NCBI RefSeq assembly: GCF_035969385.1
Contig: NZ_JAYKKJ010000001.1
Location: 1-64,000, forward strand
Reading direction: 5' to 3'
Length of the DNA: 64,000 nucleotides
Origin: SELP01 sp035969385
GTDB lineage: Bacteria; Pseudomonadota; Alphaproteobacteria; Rhodobacterales; Rhodobacteraceae
Shown: piece by piece, positions 1 to 8,606 of the stretch
Layout: each line of letters opens with the position of its first letter
How positions within the stretch are numbered: position 1 is the stretch's first letter
The notes under the pieces: model-generated
Databases searched by the model: none
Told to the model about the DNA's origin: nothing
What the model saw: only the letters and a program-made list of their open reading frames with translations
Made by a program: the position numbers and the translations under genes

Positions 1-1
1 A

Positions 2-43
2 GAAAGCATCGTTCCGATGGACCAGAGGCCCACGATGCACTAA
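2..43 (+). CDS. possible 3' end of an upstream gene (partial)
   Basis: Frame 2 is open from the left edge and ends in TAA, giving a 13-residue tail (ESIVPMDQRPTMH). It stops 39 bases before the YjbH gene on the same strand, which fits the last codons of an upstream gene in the same polysaccharide cluster. The piece is too short to identify, and an alternative open frame also crosses the edge, so this is only a plausible partial gene. Confidence 0.3.
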   Translation, partial: ESIVPMDQRPTMH

Positions 44-82
44 CAATCAAACCGGACCACCCGATGGGGGCACGCCACCGAT

Positions 83-2173
83 TTGTACAGGTTGACCACT
101 TCTTTCATGGCTCTTGTAGCCTGCGCGACGTTGGCGTCGGCGCAGGACTGGCGGCCGACCTATAACCTATTCGGTGAGGTCGGATTGATCGACATGCCAA
201 CAGCGGACATGGCCCCGGACGCGGAAGTCGCGGCGAGCATCGGCGGCTTTTCATCCCAGCAGCGGACAACGTTTACCTTTCAGGTCACGCCGCGTTTGTC
301 GGGAAGCTTTCGCTACTCCCACATTGATGATTTCTGGCTTCCGACGCTTGATGAAATCTACGATCGCAGCTTCGATTTACGCTATCAGATCGTCGAAGAG
401 GGAGACGTCTTCCCCGCCGTCGCTATCGGGTTGCGCGATTTCATCGGGACGGGTCTCTATACCTCCGAATACATCGTTGCGACCAAGGGCGTCGGCGACA
501 ACCTGCGCGTTACTGGCGGGCTGGGCTGGGGTCGGCTTGGCACGCGGGGCGGGTTCGGCAACCCATTCGGACTTGATGTGCGCCCCCCGAACGATTTCGG
601 GGTTGGGGGAACCGTCGCCACCGATGTTCTATTCCGCGGCGACGCGGCGTTCTTTGGCGGCCTGGAATGGCAGGTGAACGCGGACTGGGGCGTCAAGCTG
701 GAATACTCCTCTGACGCATATGTCGACGAGGTCTCCGTCGCGGCAATCGACCAGGCGTCGCCGTTGAATTTCGGCGTGACCTATACGCCGCGCCCAGGCT
801 ATCAACTGTCGGCGTCCTATCTTTATGGGTCCGAGATTTCTGTTGGGGCAACCATCGTACTTGACCCGACAACCGGCGCCGCGCCGAGCGGGCTTGAAAC
901 CGCCCCGATCCCGGTATCTGTCCGGCCGGACGGGGCACGGGCGGCGCAAAGCTGGGACAGGTCCATCCTTCCCGATACCGCCATTCGCGATGCCTTGACG
1001 ACTGTCCTCGCGCAGGAAGGTGTCGAGGTTCTCGGGCTGGAATTATCCGACCGTCGTTTGCGCCTGCGGTATGAGAATACGCGCTACCGGGCCGAAGCGC
1101 AGGCCGCTGGCCGCGTTGCCCGCATCCTGACCCATGTCGCCCCATGGTCGATCGAAACCTTCGTGCTTGAACCGGTTCAGGCGGGTATTCCGCTGGCGTC
1201 GATCACCCTGAGCCGAAGTGATATCGAAAGACTGGAAAACGAACCGGGGGCCGCGCGCGCTATCTTTGATCGGGCTGTCGTGGCGGCCGCAGGGGATGCG
1301 GCGGGGCTGGATCCGACGGCGAATGTTCGGCCCAGTTTTACGTGGGGCCTCGCACCCTATGTAGAGCTGACCATCTTCGATGGTGATCAGCCCGTTCGTG
1401 GCGACCTTGGGCTAGAACTGTCTGCACGTTACGAAATCCGGCCGAACCTTGTGCTGGAGGGGGCGATCCGCAAGCGCCTGATCGGCAACCGGGACGAAAT
1501 TGGATCAATCTCGCCCTCGACCTTGCCGCCGGTACGGCGCAATGCGCCCTATTATGCAGCCGAAGGTGATCCGGGCATCGAATACCTGACGCTGGCCTGG
1601 TACGGGCATCCGGGTGCAAATCTTTATTCCCGGGTGACCGCCGGATACCTTGAACGCATGTTTGGTGGTGTGTCGACGGAACTTCTGTGGAAGCCGGTCA
1701 ATAGCCCGCTCGCCCTGGGTGCCGAGTTGAACTACGTCGCACAGCGTGACTACGATATGATGCTTGGGTTCCAGGATTATGACGTCGTGACGGGGCATCT
1801 TTCGGCCTATTACGCCTTTGACAACGGATTCCATGCGCAAGTCGATGTCGGCCGCTATCTGGCCGGAGACTGGGGCGCGACATTCTCGCTCGACCGGGAA
1901 CTTGAAAACGGTTGGCGGGTCGGGGCCTATGTTACGCTAACCGATGTATCCTACGAAGATTTTGGCGAAGGATCGTTTGACAAGGGCATCCGGGTGACGG
2001 TGCCGTTTGATTGGGCGTTCGGACAACCCAGCCGCCGCGAGATCGAAACCAACCTCAGTTCACTGACACGGGACGGTGGGGCGCGGCTGAACGTCGACGG
2101 ACGGTTGTATGATGTGGTCCGGGATGGCCACATCTTTGAGTACGAAGACAGTTGGGGGCGGTTTTGGCGCTAG
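83..2173 (+). CDS. YjbH domain-containing outer-membrane exopolysaccharide protein
   Basis: A 696-residue protein with a short signal peptide (about residues 1-20, cleavage after LASA) followed by a long beta-rich sequence beginning YNLFGEVGLIDMPTADMAPD, which is the typical start of the YjbH family. YjbH proteins belong to yjbEFGH/gfc-type operons for secreted polysaccharide and are predicted outer-membrane beta-barrel components; their exact biochemical role is unsettled. The start is a TTG; ATG at 107 is an alternative but would leave a very short signal peptide. The gene overlaps the next one, a YjbF/GfcB-type lipoprotein, by 22 bases, so the two are probably translated together. Family assignment is firm; function is inferred from family and context. 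Confidence 0.85.
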   Translation: MYRLTTSFMALVACATLASAQDWRPTYNLFGEVGLIDMPTADMAPDAEVAASIGGFSSQQRTTFTFQVTPRLSGSFRYSHIDDFWLPTLDEIYDRSFDLRYQIVEEGDVFPAVAIGLRDFIGTGLYTSEYIVATKGVGDNLRVTGGLGWGRLGTRGGFGNPFGLDVRPPNDFGVGGTVATDVLFRGDAAFFGGLEWQVNADWGVKLEYSSDAYVDEVSVAAIDQASPLNFGVTYTPRPGYQLSASYLYGSEISVGATIVLDPTTGAAPSGLETAPIPVSVRPDGARAAQSWDRSILPDTAIRDALTTVLAQEGVEVLGLELSDRRLRLRYENTRYRAEAQAAGRVARILTHVAPWSIETFVLEPVQAGIPLASITLSRSDIERLENEPGAARAIFDRAVVAAAGDAAGLDPTANVRPSFTWGLAPYVELTIFDGDQPVRGDLGLELSARYEIRPNLVLEGAIRKRLIGNRDEIGSISPSTLPPVRRNAPYYAAEGDPGIEYLTLAWYGHPGANLYSRVTAGYLERMFGGVSTELLWKPVNSPLALGAELNYVAQRDYDMMLGFQDYDVVTGHLSAYYAFDNGFHAQVDVGRYLAGDWGATFSLDRELENGWRVGAYVTLTDVSYEDFGEGSFDKGIRVTVPFDWAFGQPSRREIETNLSSLTRDGGARLNVDGRLYDVVRDGHIFEYEDSWGRFWR

Positions 2174-2790
2174 GTAGGATCGGAGCCAGCCTTCTGGCAA
2201 TGGCACTTCTTCTGGGGTGCGGACCGATGGTATCGGATTCGCCGATGTCCGCCGTGGCCGGGCGCATTCTGAAGACGGGCGAGGCGACGACTGCGCCTAG
2301 TAATGGGACGACGCCCGATGGACCGTCTGTTGTCGTGCAGGTCGTCGCAACCGGTGCAACCGGCCGCTTTTACCGTGTGGCCGAGAACGCAGGCAAAGAC
2401 ACATTTATGCATCCTGACGGTCTGGCTATTGTTCTTCGTGGCGGCGGTCTGGTCGGGACCCGAGGCTTTGGAAACGACATGATGGGCGGGGCCGTACCTC
2501 CGCTGAACCAGATCCTTCGCGACGGTGCCCGCCACCAAAGGGTGATCGAGGTGCTAGACGGACAGGATCAGATCACGACCTGGGTGTTCGATTGCGAAAC
2601 CACCCGGAAAGGCGATGAGGTTTTGTCCGCCCTGCGCCAGGAATTCCAAACGACGATTTTCGAGGAAACCTGCACCAACGACGCCTTCACATTCTCAAAC
2701 CGCTATTGGCGCGGCCGGGGCGGGCGGGTTCTGCAATCGCTTGAACTGGCATCGCCCGCATTGGGCTATGTCGCCATCGTGCGCATCTAG
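2152..2790 (+). CDS. YjbF/GfcB-family lipoprotein
   Basis: A 212-residue protein with a lipoprotein signal: hydrophobic segment and lipobox LLGC with the acylated cysteine near residue 23. The body matches the YjbF (GfcB) family linked to group 4 capsule and exopolysaccharide operons. Family members are lipoproteins thought to act in the periplasm or at the outer membrane with YjbH; the reaction, if any, is unknown. The reading frame starts with TTG codons at 2152 or 2164 inside the end of the YjbH gene. The overlap argues for one operon and coupled translation. An ATG at 2200 would be too close to the lipobox to leave a normal signal peptide. Confidence 0.8.
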   Translation: MGAVLALGRIGASLLAMALLLGCGPMVSDSPMSAVAGRILKTGEATTAPSNGTTPDGPSVVVQVVATGATGRFYRVAENAGKDTFMHPDGLAIVLRGGGLVGTRGFGNDMMGGAVPPLNQILRDGARHQRVIEVLDGQDQITTWVFDCETTRKGDEVLSALRQEFQTTIFEETCTNDAFTFSNRYWRGRGGRVLQSLELASPALGYVAIVRI

Positions 2791-2894
2791 CAACAGGCCG
2801 CCAATTCAGACAGTTTTAGAATATCTGGAGTTGTATCGAATGGAACGCGGCGCTACGATCGCGCCAACATTTACGTTTTAGTTGGAGCGTTCGC

Positions 2895-3104
2895 ATGAAA
2901 ACCAAGATCGCAATCGCCGCTGTTGCCCTGTCGCTGTCCGGCGTGGCCGCCCAGGCTGGTAACCTGAGCCCCGTTGTCATCGAAACCCCGCCGACCGTTC
3001 TGGTCCAGGACGATGACCGTGGTAGCTTTGGTCTGCTTTTGCCGCTTGCTCTGATTGGCGGCGTGATCGCGCTGGCCTCGGCAAGCTCTGCCTCGGGTTC
3101 CTGA
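2895..3104 (+). CDS. small exported membrane peptide, unknown function
   Basis: A 69-residue protein with a clear signal peptide (residues 1-21, cleavage after AQA), a short acidic stretch (QDDDRGS) and a C-terminal hydrophobic segment (about 47-63) ending in a Ser/Ala/Gly tail. GGAG lies seven bases before the ATG. It stands between the YjbH/YjbF pair and a sugar transferase and is followed by its own terminator. The yjb and gfc operons of enterobacteria also begin with a very small exported protein (YjbE, GfcA), so it may be the positional counterpart; I see no direct sequence proof of that. No enzymatic motif is visible. Confidence 0.65.
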   Translation: MKTKIAIAAVALSLSGVAAQAGNLSPVVIETPPTVLVQDDDRGSFGLLLPLALIGGVIALASASSASGS

Positions 3105-3126
3105 TCCGACGCACAGCATGAAATTC

Positions 3127-3155
3127 GGGCGGGCCAGCGATGGCTCGCCCTTTTT
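3127..3155 (+). terminator. rho-independent terminator after small peptide gene
   Basis: A 10-bp stem (GGGCGGGCCA / TGGCTCGCCC, one G-U pair) with a GCGA tetraloop is followed at once by TTTTTG. It lies 23 bases after the stop of the small exported peptide. It also covers the upstream ATG at 3140 that would extend the next gene, which argues that the next gene begins downstream of it. Confidence 0.8.
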
Positions 3156-3187
3156 GCGTTCTGGGGGCAAAGACGGGTGGAGGCAGC

Positions 3188-4402
3188 GTGCTGATCGTCC
3201 TGACTGGGGCATCCGGCTTCGTGGCACGAATGTTGGTGCCGCGCCTCTTGGCGCGGGGACATGACCTGCGGCTGGTGACTGATCGTCCAGAGGTGATCAT
3301 TGGGGCCTGGCCAACCTTGCCAAGGTTCGGAACCGATGATCTGGCGACGGCCTTTTCCGGTGCGGATTGTGTTGTCCACCTTGCGGCGCGCAACAACAAT
3401 CGGTCCGGGACGCTTGCAGAGTTCCGCGCGGACAATGTCGAGGCTGCGGTAAGGGCCCGATTGGCGGCGCGGGCGGCAGGCGTGCAGCGGTTCATCTTTG
3501 CGTCTTCCATCAATGCGGCGCGGGCCAAGGGTGGCGCCCCCTACGATCAAACCAAACACGAGGCGGAACAGGCGCTGCTGGCGGCAGACGACCCGACGCT
3601 GAGCATCTACCGTCTAGGCACGGTTCACGCTGCGGGTATGGCGGCCGGCAGGCTGGGCCGGGCGCAGCGCCTGCCGGTCCCCTTGCGGCCAATTGCGCTG
3701 TCAGTTCTGATGTCGCTTCGTCCGACCACTTCGATCGGCCGCCTGTGCGATGCAATCGAAACCGGTGGACCGGGGTTCCGCGTGCTGACTGACCGGCAAG
3801 ATGACTCGGTGACATATGCCTTTGCGCATCGGGCCTTTGATCTGCTCTTTTCCGCGATTGTCATCTTTGGGTTCTGGTGGCTGCTTCTTGGTATCTGGGT
3901 GGGCGTCAAACTCGGGTCGCCGGGACCGGGCGTCTTGGCGCAGGACCGGGTTGGCCGGAATGGCAGGATCTTCAGGTGTTACAAGTTTCGGACCATGGCC
4001 GAAGGGACTAAGGTGGCCGGAACGCACGAGGTACCAGAAAGCGCCGTGACGCCCATCGGCCGGATCCTGCGGCGGGCAAAGCTGGATGAACTGCCGCAGG
4101 TCCTGAACCTGATCCGTGGCGATATGGCGTTCGTCGGGCCGCGACCCTGCCTGCCGGTTCAGACCGACCTGATCGCGGCACGGCAGGCGCGCGGTGTCCT
4201 GAAGGTTCGGCCGGGAATCACCGGCTGGGCCCAAGTCAACGGCATCGACATGCGCGACCCGGAGCGGCTCGCTCGGGTTGATGAAGACTGGTTGAACGAA
4301 CGTTCCCTGCCACTGGATGCGAAGATCATCCTTGCCACTTTCCTTGGGCGGCGCGTGCTGCGGGGCGTCAGGATCGGCGGGCCATCATTGCAAGACGAAT
4401 AA
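3188..4402 (+). CDS. hybrid nucleoside-diphosphate-sugar epimerase / sugar transferase
   Basis: A two-domain protein of 404 residues. Residues 1 to about 200 are an extended SDR epimerase/dehydratase: NAD-binding TGASG at 6-10, Ser106-Ser107 and a YxxxK pair (Tyr119, Lys123). After a membrane segment (about 215-240) comes a bacterial sugar transferase domain of the WbaP/PglC type with YKFRTM (265-270), KLDELPQ (298-304), FVGPRP (315-320) and PGITGWAQVNG (342-352). Such enzymes load a sugar phosphate onto undecaprenyl phosphate to start a glycan. The GTG at 3188 is preferred because GGAGG precedes it by four bases and a terminator sits over the ATG at 3140. The 3' end overlaps holA on the opposite strand by 35 bases. 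The fusion suggests that sugar modification and priming are coupled. Confidence 0.88.
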   Translation: MLIVLTGASGFVARMLVPRLLARGHDLRLVTDRPEVIIGAWPTLPRFGTDDLATAFSGADCVVHLAARNNNRSGTLAEFRADNVEAAVRARLAARAAGVQRFIFASSINAARAKGGAPYDQTKHEAEQALLAADDPTLSIYRLGTVHAAGMAAGRLGRAQRLPVPLRPIALSVLMSLRPTTSIGRLCDAIETGGPGFRVLTDRQDDSVTYAFAHRAFDLLFSAIVIFGFWWLLLGIWVGVKLGSPGPGVLAQDRVGRNGRIFRCYKFRTMAEGTKVAGTHEVPESAVTPIGRILRRAKLDELPQVLNLIRGDMAFVGPRPCLPVQTDLIAARQARGVLKVRPGITGWAQVNGIDMRDPERLARVDEDWLNERSLPLDAKIILATFLGRRVLRGVRIGGPSLQDE

Positions 4403-5393
4403 GTGCCCTTTCGACAAGCGCGTGCTGCGGCGTGCGGGATGATGACCGAAGCTGAAGGTCCGTGTCCGTCAACAGCATCAGCGCCTGTTCCAGCCGGTCA
4501 CGCCCCCAATTGCTTGCCTGCCGCACAATGGCATCGCGGCGCGGCCCAAAGATCGGCGGGCGCATTCGTCCGATCCCGGCAGAGGGCCCGCCCGGGTCCG
4601 AGGCGACAAGGTGCAGGGTCCGGAAATGGCGGGTCGCGCCGATGCAAAGACCCACAGGGTTGACGCCCTGTGCGTAGATCCGTTTCAGGACCGGCCCGAT
4701 CTCCTGCACCCGGGCCTCGGCCACGACGGACAGAACATCATCCAGATCGGCCTCGGTCGATTGGGGCGCGCAGGCGGTGATATCGTCGATGGTCAGGTCG
4801 GTCGCGTCGCCCCGCTTGTAGAGCCCCAGCTTTTCGATGGTCTGGCGGAAATCGCCGGGGTCCAGAGTGCGGGACAGGGCAAGGATGGCGTCCATTGCCT
4901 CACGCCCGACCTGTGTCAGCCCGGCATGGGACAGCGCCGCCTCAACCTCGTCGCGGCTTGGCGGCTCGTCGTAAATGCCGACCGAATAGGTATTCGGGTG
5001 CGCCTCGAACAGCTTTCGTAGGGCCGACTTCGCGGTCAGTTGGCCGGCGGTCACGATCACCTGCGCGTCGCCATCTTTCCAATCCTGAAGTGCGGCCTCG
5101 ATCGTTTTGGCCAGCCCGTCAGTCGCATCTTCGACAAAGGCGACCCGGGGACCGGGAAAGAACCCCTGCGCCTTGACCGCGTCCAGCAACATGGCCGGAT
5201 CCTTGCGCAGGTCGGACGCCGGGATACGGGCAAGCCGCATTTCGGCCTCGCCCTCGGGCCCGACAAGGGCGGCGATCACTTCTTGCCTCCGCTGCGCCAC
5301 GCGCATCGCATCCTGTCCAAAAATCAGCAACCCGGTCTTGGCCGGGTCCGGTTTCCGGAAATAGGCGGCGGCGTCTCGGGGCGGCAGTTTCAT
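4368..5393 (-). CDS. holA: DNA polymerase III subunit delta
   Basis: A 341-residue protein resembling HolA, the clamp-loader delta subunit that opens the beta sliding clamp. The amino-terminal region (LLIFGQDAMRV, then the RIPASDLRKDPAMLLDAVKA region) is typical of alphaproteobacterial delta. It follows lptE with a 4-base ATGA overlap, and the order leuS-lptE-holA is a recurrent alphaproteobacterial arrangement, so it is probably the last gene of that operon. Its 3' end overlaps the convergent sugar-transferase gene. Confidence 0.87.
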   Translation of the reverse strand: MKLPPRDAAAYFRKPDPAKTGLLIFGQDAMRVAQRRQEVIAALVGPEGEAEMRLARIPASDLRKDPAMLLDAVKAQGFFPGPRVAFVEDATDGLAKTIEAALQDWKDGDAQVIVTAGQLTAKSALRKLFEAHPNTYSVGIYDEPPSRDEVEAALSHAGLTQVGREAMDAILALSRTLDPGDFRQTIEKLGLYKRGDATDLTIDDITACAPQSTEADLDDVLSVVAEARVQEIGPVLKRIYAQGVNPVGLCIGATRHFRTLHLVASDPGGPSAGIGRMRPPIFGPRRDAIVRQASNWGRDRLEQALMLLTDTDLQLRSSSRTPQHALVERALIRLAMMARRS

Positions 5394-5887
5394 TGCGGCG
5401 CGGCGGCGATCAGGCGGGTCACGACCAGGTCGCCGAGGGCGATCATCAATCGGTCCTGCGCGTCTTCCTCGGCCGCGGCGGTGGCAACCGTGCTGCCGGT
5501 TGTAGAATAGGCGGTAAAGGTGCTGACGGTGCCATGGGTGACAACCTGGCCTGCGTCATTGATCAGGCGGTAAGAGGCCGCGCCTTCCAACCGTTGCCGC
5601 GTGGTGTTGTTGTCAGAGGCGACAGCAACCGCGCGGCGCGTCACATCAACGGTGATCGAAAGCCGGAAGCGTGCGGTCGCGGCGATACCAAGCCGGTCCT
5701 CCAAATGTTGCCGGATCCGGTAGCCTTCGACAGTGTCTTCGGTCTCGACCACGGTCGCATTGCGCAGCGCGGCGGCCTGTCCACCTGTGCCATAGACGGG
5801 GGCAAAGCCGCAGCCCGCCAGTGCCGCGCACCCCCCGAAAAGGATTGCGCGGCGGGTCAGCGGGCTGGTCTGGGGTCTAGATGACAA
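5390..5887 (-). CDS. lptE: LPS assembly lipoprotein LptE
   Basis: A 165-residue lipoprotein with a twin-arginine-like n-region, a hydrophobic stretch and lipobox LAGC (cysteine near residue 26), followed by GFAPVYG, a hallmark of alphaproteobacterial LptE. LptE plugs the LptD barrel in the outer membrane and helps insert lipopolysaccharide. The only usable start is TTG at 5887, which overlaps the end of leuS by 11 bases; its own stop overlaps the start of holA. The protein is poorly conserved as a family, so the call rests on the lipobox, size and gene order as well as sequence. Confidence 0.85.
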   Translation of the reverse strand: MSSRPQTSPLTRRAILFGGCAALAGCGFAPVYGTGGQAAALRNATVVETEDTVEGYRIRQHLEDRLGIAATARFRLSITVDVTRRAVAVASDNNTTRQRLEGAASYRLINDAGQVVTHGTVSTFTAYSTTGSTVATAAAEEDAQDRLMIALGDLVVTRLIAAAPQ

Positions 5888-8522
5888 GGTTCACGATCCG
5901 GCCGGGGACAACGATGACTTTCTTCGGGCTGGCCCCTGCCAGCGCCTTTGCCACAGCATCATCGGCAAGGACGGCCTTTTCAACCTCTTCCTTGCCCATG
6001 TCCTTGGGCAGGACGATTTCCGCCTTCCGTTTGCCGTTGATCTGGATCGGCAGGGTCACGGTGTCTTCGACCAACATGGCTGCATCGGCCACCGGCCAGG
6101 CCGCAACCGAGATCAGACCTTCGCCGCCCAGCATCTGCCAAAGTTCCTCGGACAGGTGCGGCGTCATCGGGGACATCAGTTGCGCCAGAACCTTCGCGGC
6201 CTCCTTGCGGGCGGTGCCGCCGGCCTTGGTTTTTTGCAGGGTGTTGGTGAAGGCATAGAGCTTGGCAATGGCTGCGTTGAAGCCAAAGCTTTCGACGCCC
6301 TTGGTCACGTCGTCGATGCATTTGTGCATGGCGCGGCGCAGGTCGAGGTCTTCGGCCCCGTCCCCGTCTTCCATCTCGCAGATGTCGGACACGATGCGAT
6401 GCACGCGGGCAAGGTGCTTGCTTGCCGCTTCTGCGCCCGAGGCGGTCCACTCCACGTCCCGTTCCGGCGGGCTGTCGGACAACACGAACCAGCGGGCGGT
6501 GTCTGCCCCGTATTGCTGCACGATGTTGACCGGGTCGACGACGTTCTTCTTGGACTTGGACATCTTGGCAGAGGGGATTAGTTCGACCAAGTCGTGTTCG
6601 GCAAGCTTGCCCTCCATATGCGCTTGCGCAAGTCGTTCCGCCGCACCAGTCAGGTCGCCAAGGCCATCTTTCAAAGCCGCATATTTCTTTCCGTCTTTCC
6701 CACTGAACTCCACAACATCTTCGGGGAAGTGATAGACGGCGCGGCCATCGGCGTCGCGGGTCTGATAGATCGCGTGGGTCACCATGCCTTGGGTGAACAG
6801 GGCATTGAACGGCTCGCGGCTCTTCTCGGGCAGGTGGCCGGTCAGGTTCATCGCGCGGGCGAAAAACCGGGAATACAGAAGGTGCAGAATCGCGTGTTCG
6901 ATGCCGCCGATATACTGGTCGACGTTCATCCAGTACTCGGCCTCCTCCATCACCGTGGGCGTGTCGGCGCGCGGCGCGGTGAAGCGGGCATAGTACCAGG
7001 ACGAATCCACGAAGGTATCCATCGTGTCTGTCTCGCGCCGGGCGGGGGCACCGCAGGACGGGCAGGCGCAGTCGCGCCAGGTCGGGTGGCGATCCAGCGG
7101 GTTTCCGGGAATAGAGAAATCAATCGGCTTGCCGCCTTCGTCATAGGGCAGCTCGACCGGCAGGTTTTCCTTCTTCTCGGGGACGACCCCGCAGGCGTCG
7201 CAATGCACAACAGGGATCGGACACCCCCAATAGCGTTGCCGCGACAGGCCCCAATCGCGCAGGCGGAACTTGGTCACGCCCTTGCCCCAGCCTGCGGCTT
7301 CGGCAAAGTCGATGGTGGCGTTGATCGCTTCCTCGCCGGTGGCCACGTCAAGCCCGGCGAAATGGTTGACCCATTTCACCTTGTCGGTTTTCGGCGGCAC
7401 GAAGGCCTCTGCCTCCACCGGTTTCGGGTCGTCGAGCGCAAAGAAGGTATCGACAACCGGAAGATCGTATTTCCGGCAGAAATCAAGGTCGCGTTGGTCA
7501 TGGGCCGGGCAGGCAAAAATCGCGCCGGTGCCGTAGTCCATCAGGATGAAGTTGGCGATCCAGACCGGCAGCTCCCACTCCGGGTTCAGCGGGTGGCGCA
7601 CGGTGATGCCGGTGTCAAAGCCCAGCTTCTCGGCCTTTTCCAGCGCCTCTTCGGTGGTGCCACCCTTGGCGCATTGGGCGCGGAACTCGGCCACGGCCGG
7701 GTTGGTCGCGGCCAGGTCCTTGGCCAGCAGGTGATCGGGCGAAATACCGACAAAAGACGCGCCCATCAGCGTGTCGGGGCGCGTGGTATAAACCTCGATC
7801 GGGGTGCCGCCATCGGTGCGTTCAAAGGCAAACTGCAACCCGCGTGACTTGCCGATCCAGTTGGCCTGCATCAGCTTCACCTTGGCGGGCCAGTCATCCA
7901 GCCCGTCGATAGCGTCCAGCAAATCTTCGGAGAAGTCCGAGATCTTGAAAAACCATTGGGTCAGTTCGCGCCGTTCAACCTCGGCCCCGGACCGCCAGCC
8001 CTTGCCGTCGATCACCTGTTCGTTGGCCAGAACGGTCATATCGACCGGGTCCCAGTTGACCACGGCGTTCTTGCGGTAGACCAATCCTTTTTCCAGCATA
8101 TCAAGGAACAGCGCCTGTTGCTGGCCGTAATATTCCGCGTCGCAGGTCGCCAGTTCGCGGGACCAGTCCAGCGACCAGCCCAGCGGCTTCATCTGCGATT
8201 TCATCACGTCGATGTTGGCGTAGGTCCAGTCCTTCGGATGCCCGCCCGAAGCCATCGCCGCGTTTTCCGCCGGCATCCCGAAGGCATCCCAGCCCATCGG
8301 GTGCAGAACGTTGAACCCCTGCGCCTTCTTGTAGCGCGCGACCACGTCGCCCATCGTGTAGTTGCGGACGTGTCCAATGTGGATGCGCCCCGAAGGATAG
8401 GGGAACATCTCGAGCACGTAGTATTTCGGCTTGTCGGCGGTCCGGGTGGCGCGGAAGATTCCGGCTTCGTCCCAGGACTTTTGCCATTTGGATTCGATCT
8501 CGGCGGGGGAATAGCGTGACAT
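5877..8522 (-). CDS. leuS: leucyl-tRNA synthetase
   Basis: A class I aminoacyl-tRNA synthetase of 881 residues that charges tRNA-Leu. Visible motifs are HIGH (HIGH at 48-51 within PSGRIHIGHVRNY), the CP1 editing-domain threonine-rich motif TTRPDTLMG, a zinc-finger-like region with paired cysteines, and KMSKS within AKMSKSKKNVVDP. I chose the ATG at 8522 (MSRYSPAEIE), which matches the family start; an in-frame ATG at 8540 would add six residues. It is the first gene of the leuS-lptE-holA run. A strong hairpin terminator lies only about 30 bases upstream on the same strand. Confidence 0.96.
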   Translation of the reverse strand: MSRYSPAEIESKWQKSWDEAGIFRATRTADKPKYYVLEMFPYPSGRIHIGHVRNYTMGDVVARYKKAQGFNVLHPMGWDAFGMPAENAAMASGGHPKDWTYANIDVMKSQMKPLGWSLDWSRELATCDAEYYGQQQALFLDMLEKGLVYRKNAVVNWDPVDMTVLANEQVIDGKGWRSGAEVERRELTQWFFKISDFSEDLLDAIDGLDDWPAKVKLMQANWIGKSRGLQFAFERTDGGTPIEVYTTRPDTLMGASFVGISPDHLLAKDLAATNPAVAEFRAQCAKGGTTEEALEKAEKLGFDTGITVRHPLNPEWELPVWIANFILMDYGTGAIFACPAHDQRDLDFCRKYDLPVVDTFFALDDPKPVEAEAFVPPKTDKVKWVNHFAGLDVATGEEAINATIDFAEAAGWGKGVTKFRLRDWGLSRQRYWGCPIPVVHCDACGVVPEKKENLPVELPYDEGGKPIDFSIPGNPLDRHPTWRDCACPSCGAPARRETDTMDTFVDSSWYYARFTAPRADTPTVMEEAEYWMNVDQYIGGIEHAILHLLYSRFFARAMNLTGHLPEKSREPFNALFTQGMVTHAIYQTRDADGRAVYHFPEDVVEFSGKDGKKYAALKDGLGDLTGAAERLAQAHMEGKLAEHDLVELIPSAKMSKSKKNVVDPVNIVQQYGADTARWFVLSDSPPERDVEWTASGAEAASKHLARVHRIVSDICEMEDGDGAEDLDLRRAMHKCIDDVTKGVESFGFNAAIAKLYAFTNTLQKTKAGGTARKEAAKVLAQLMSPMTPHLSEELWQMLGGEGLISVAAWPVADAAMLVEDTVTLPIQINGKRKAEIVLPKDMGKEEVEKAVLADDAVAKALAGASPKKVIVVPGRIVNLVI

Positions 8523-8550
8523 GGGTCGGTCTGGGTCCATATGGGGGACA

Positions 8551-8582
8551 GGAAAACGCCGGGCGCTGTGGCCCGGCGTTCG
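8551..8582 (-). terminator. hairpin terminator between DUF3576 gene and leuS
   Basis: A perfect 10-bp stem (8555-8564 with 8571-8580) and a 6-base loop. Read on the minus strand the second arm is followed by a short T tract (GTTTTCC), so it should end the DUF3576 transcript. It ends only about 30 bases before the leuS start, leaving little room for a separate leuS promoter. Confidence 0.8.
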
Positions 8583-8606
8583 TTTACTTGGTTTTGCGGG
8601 CGGTTT

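Noticed and set aside
6594..7847. Long plus-strand open frame antisense to leuS
   Set aside because: Mirror frame caused by high GC and codon bias of leuS; no family resemblance and no ribosome site.
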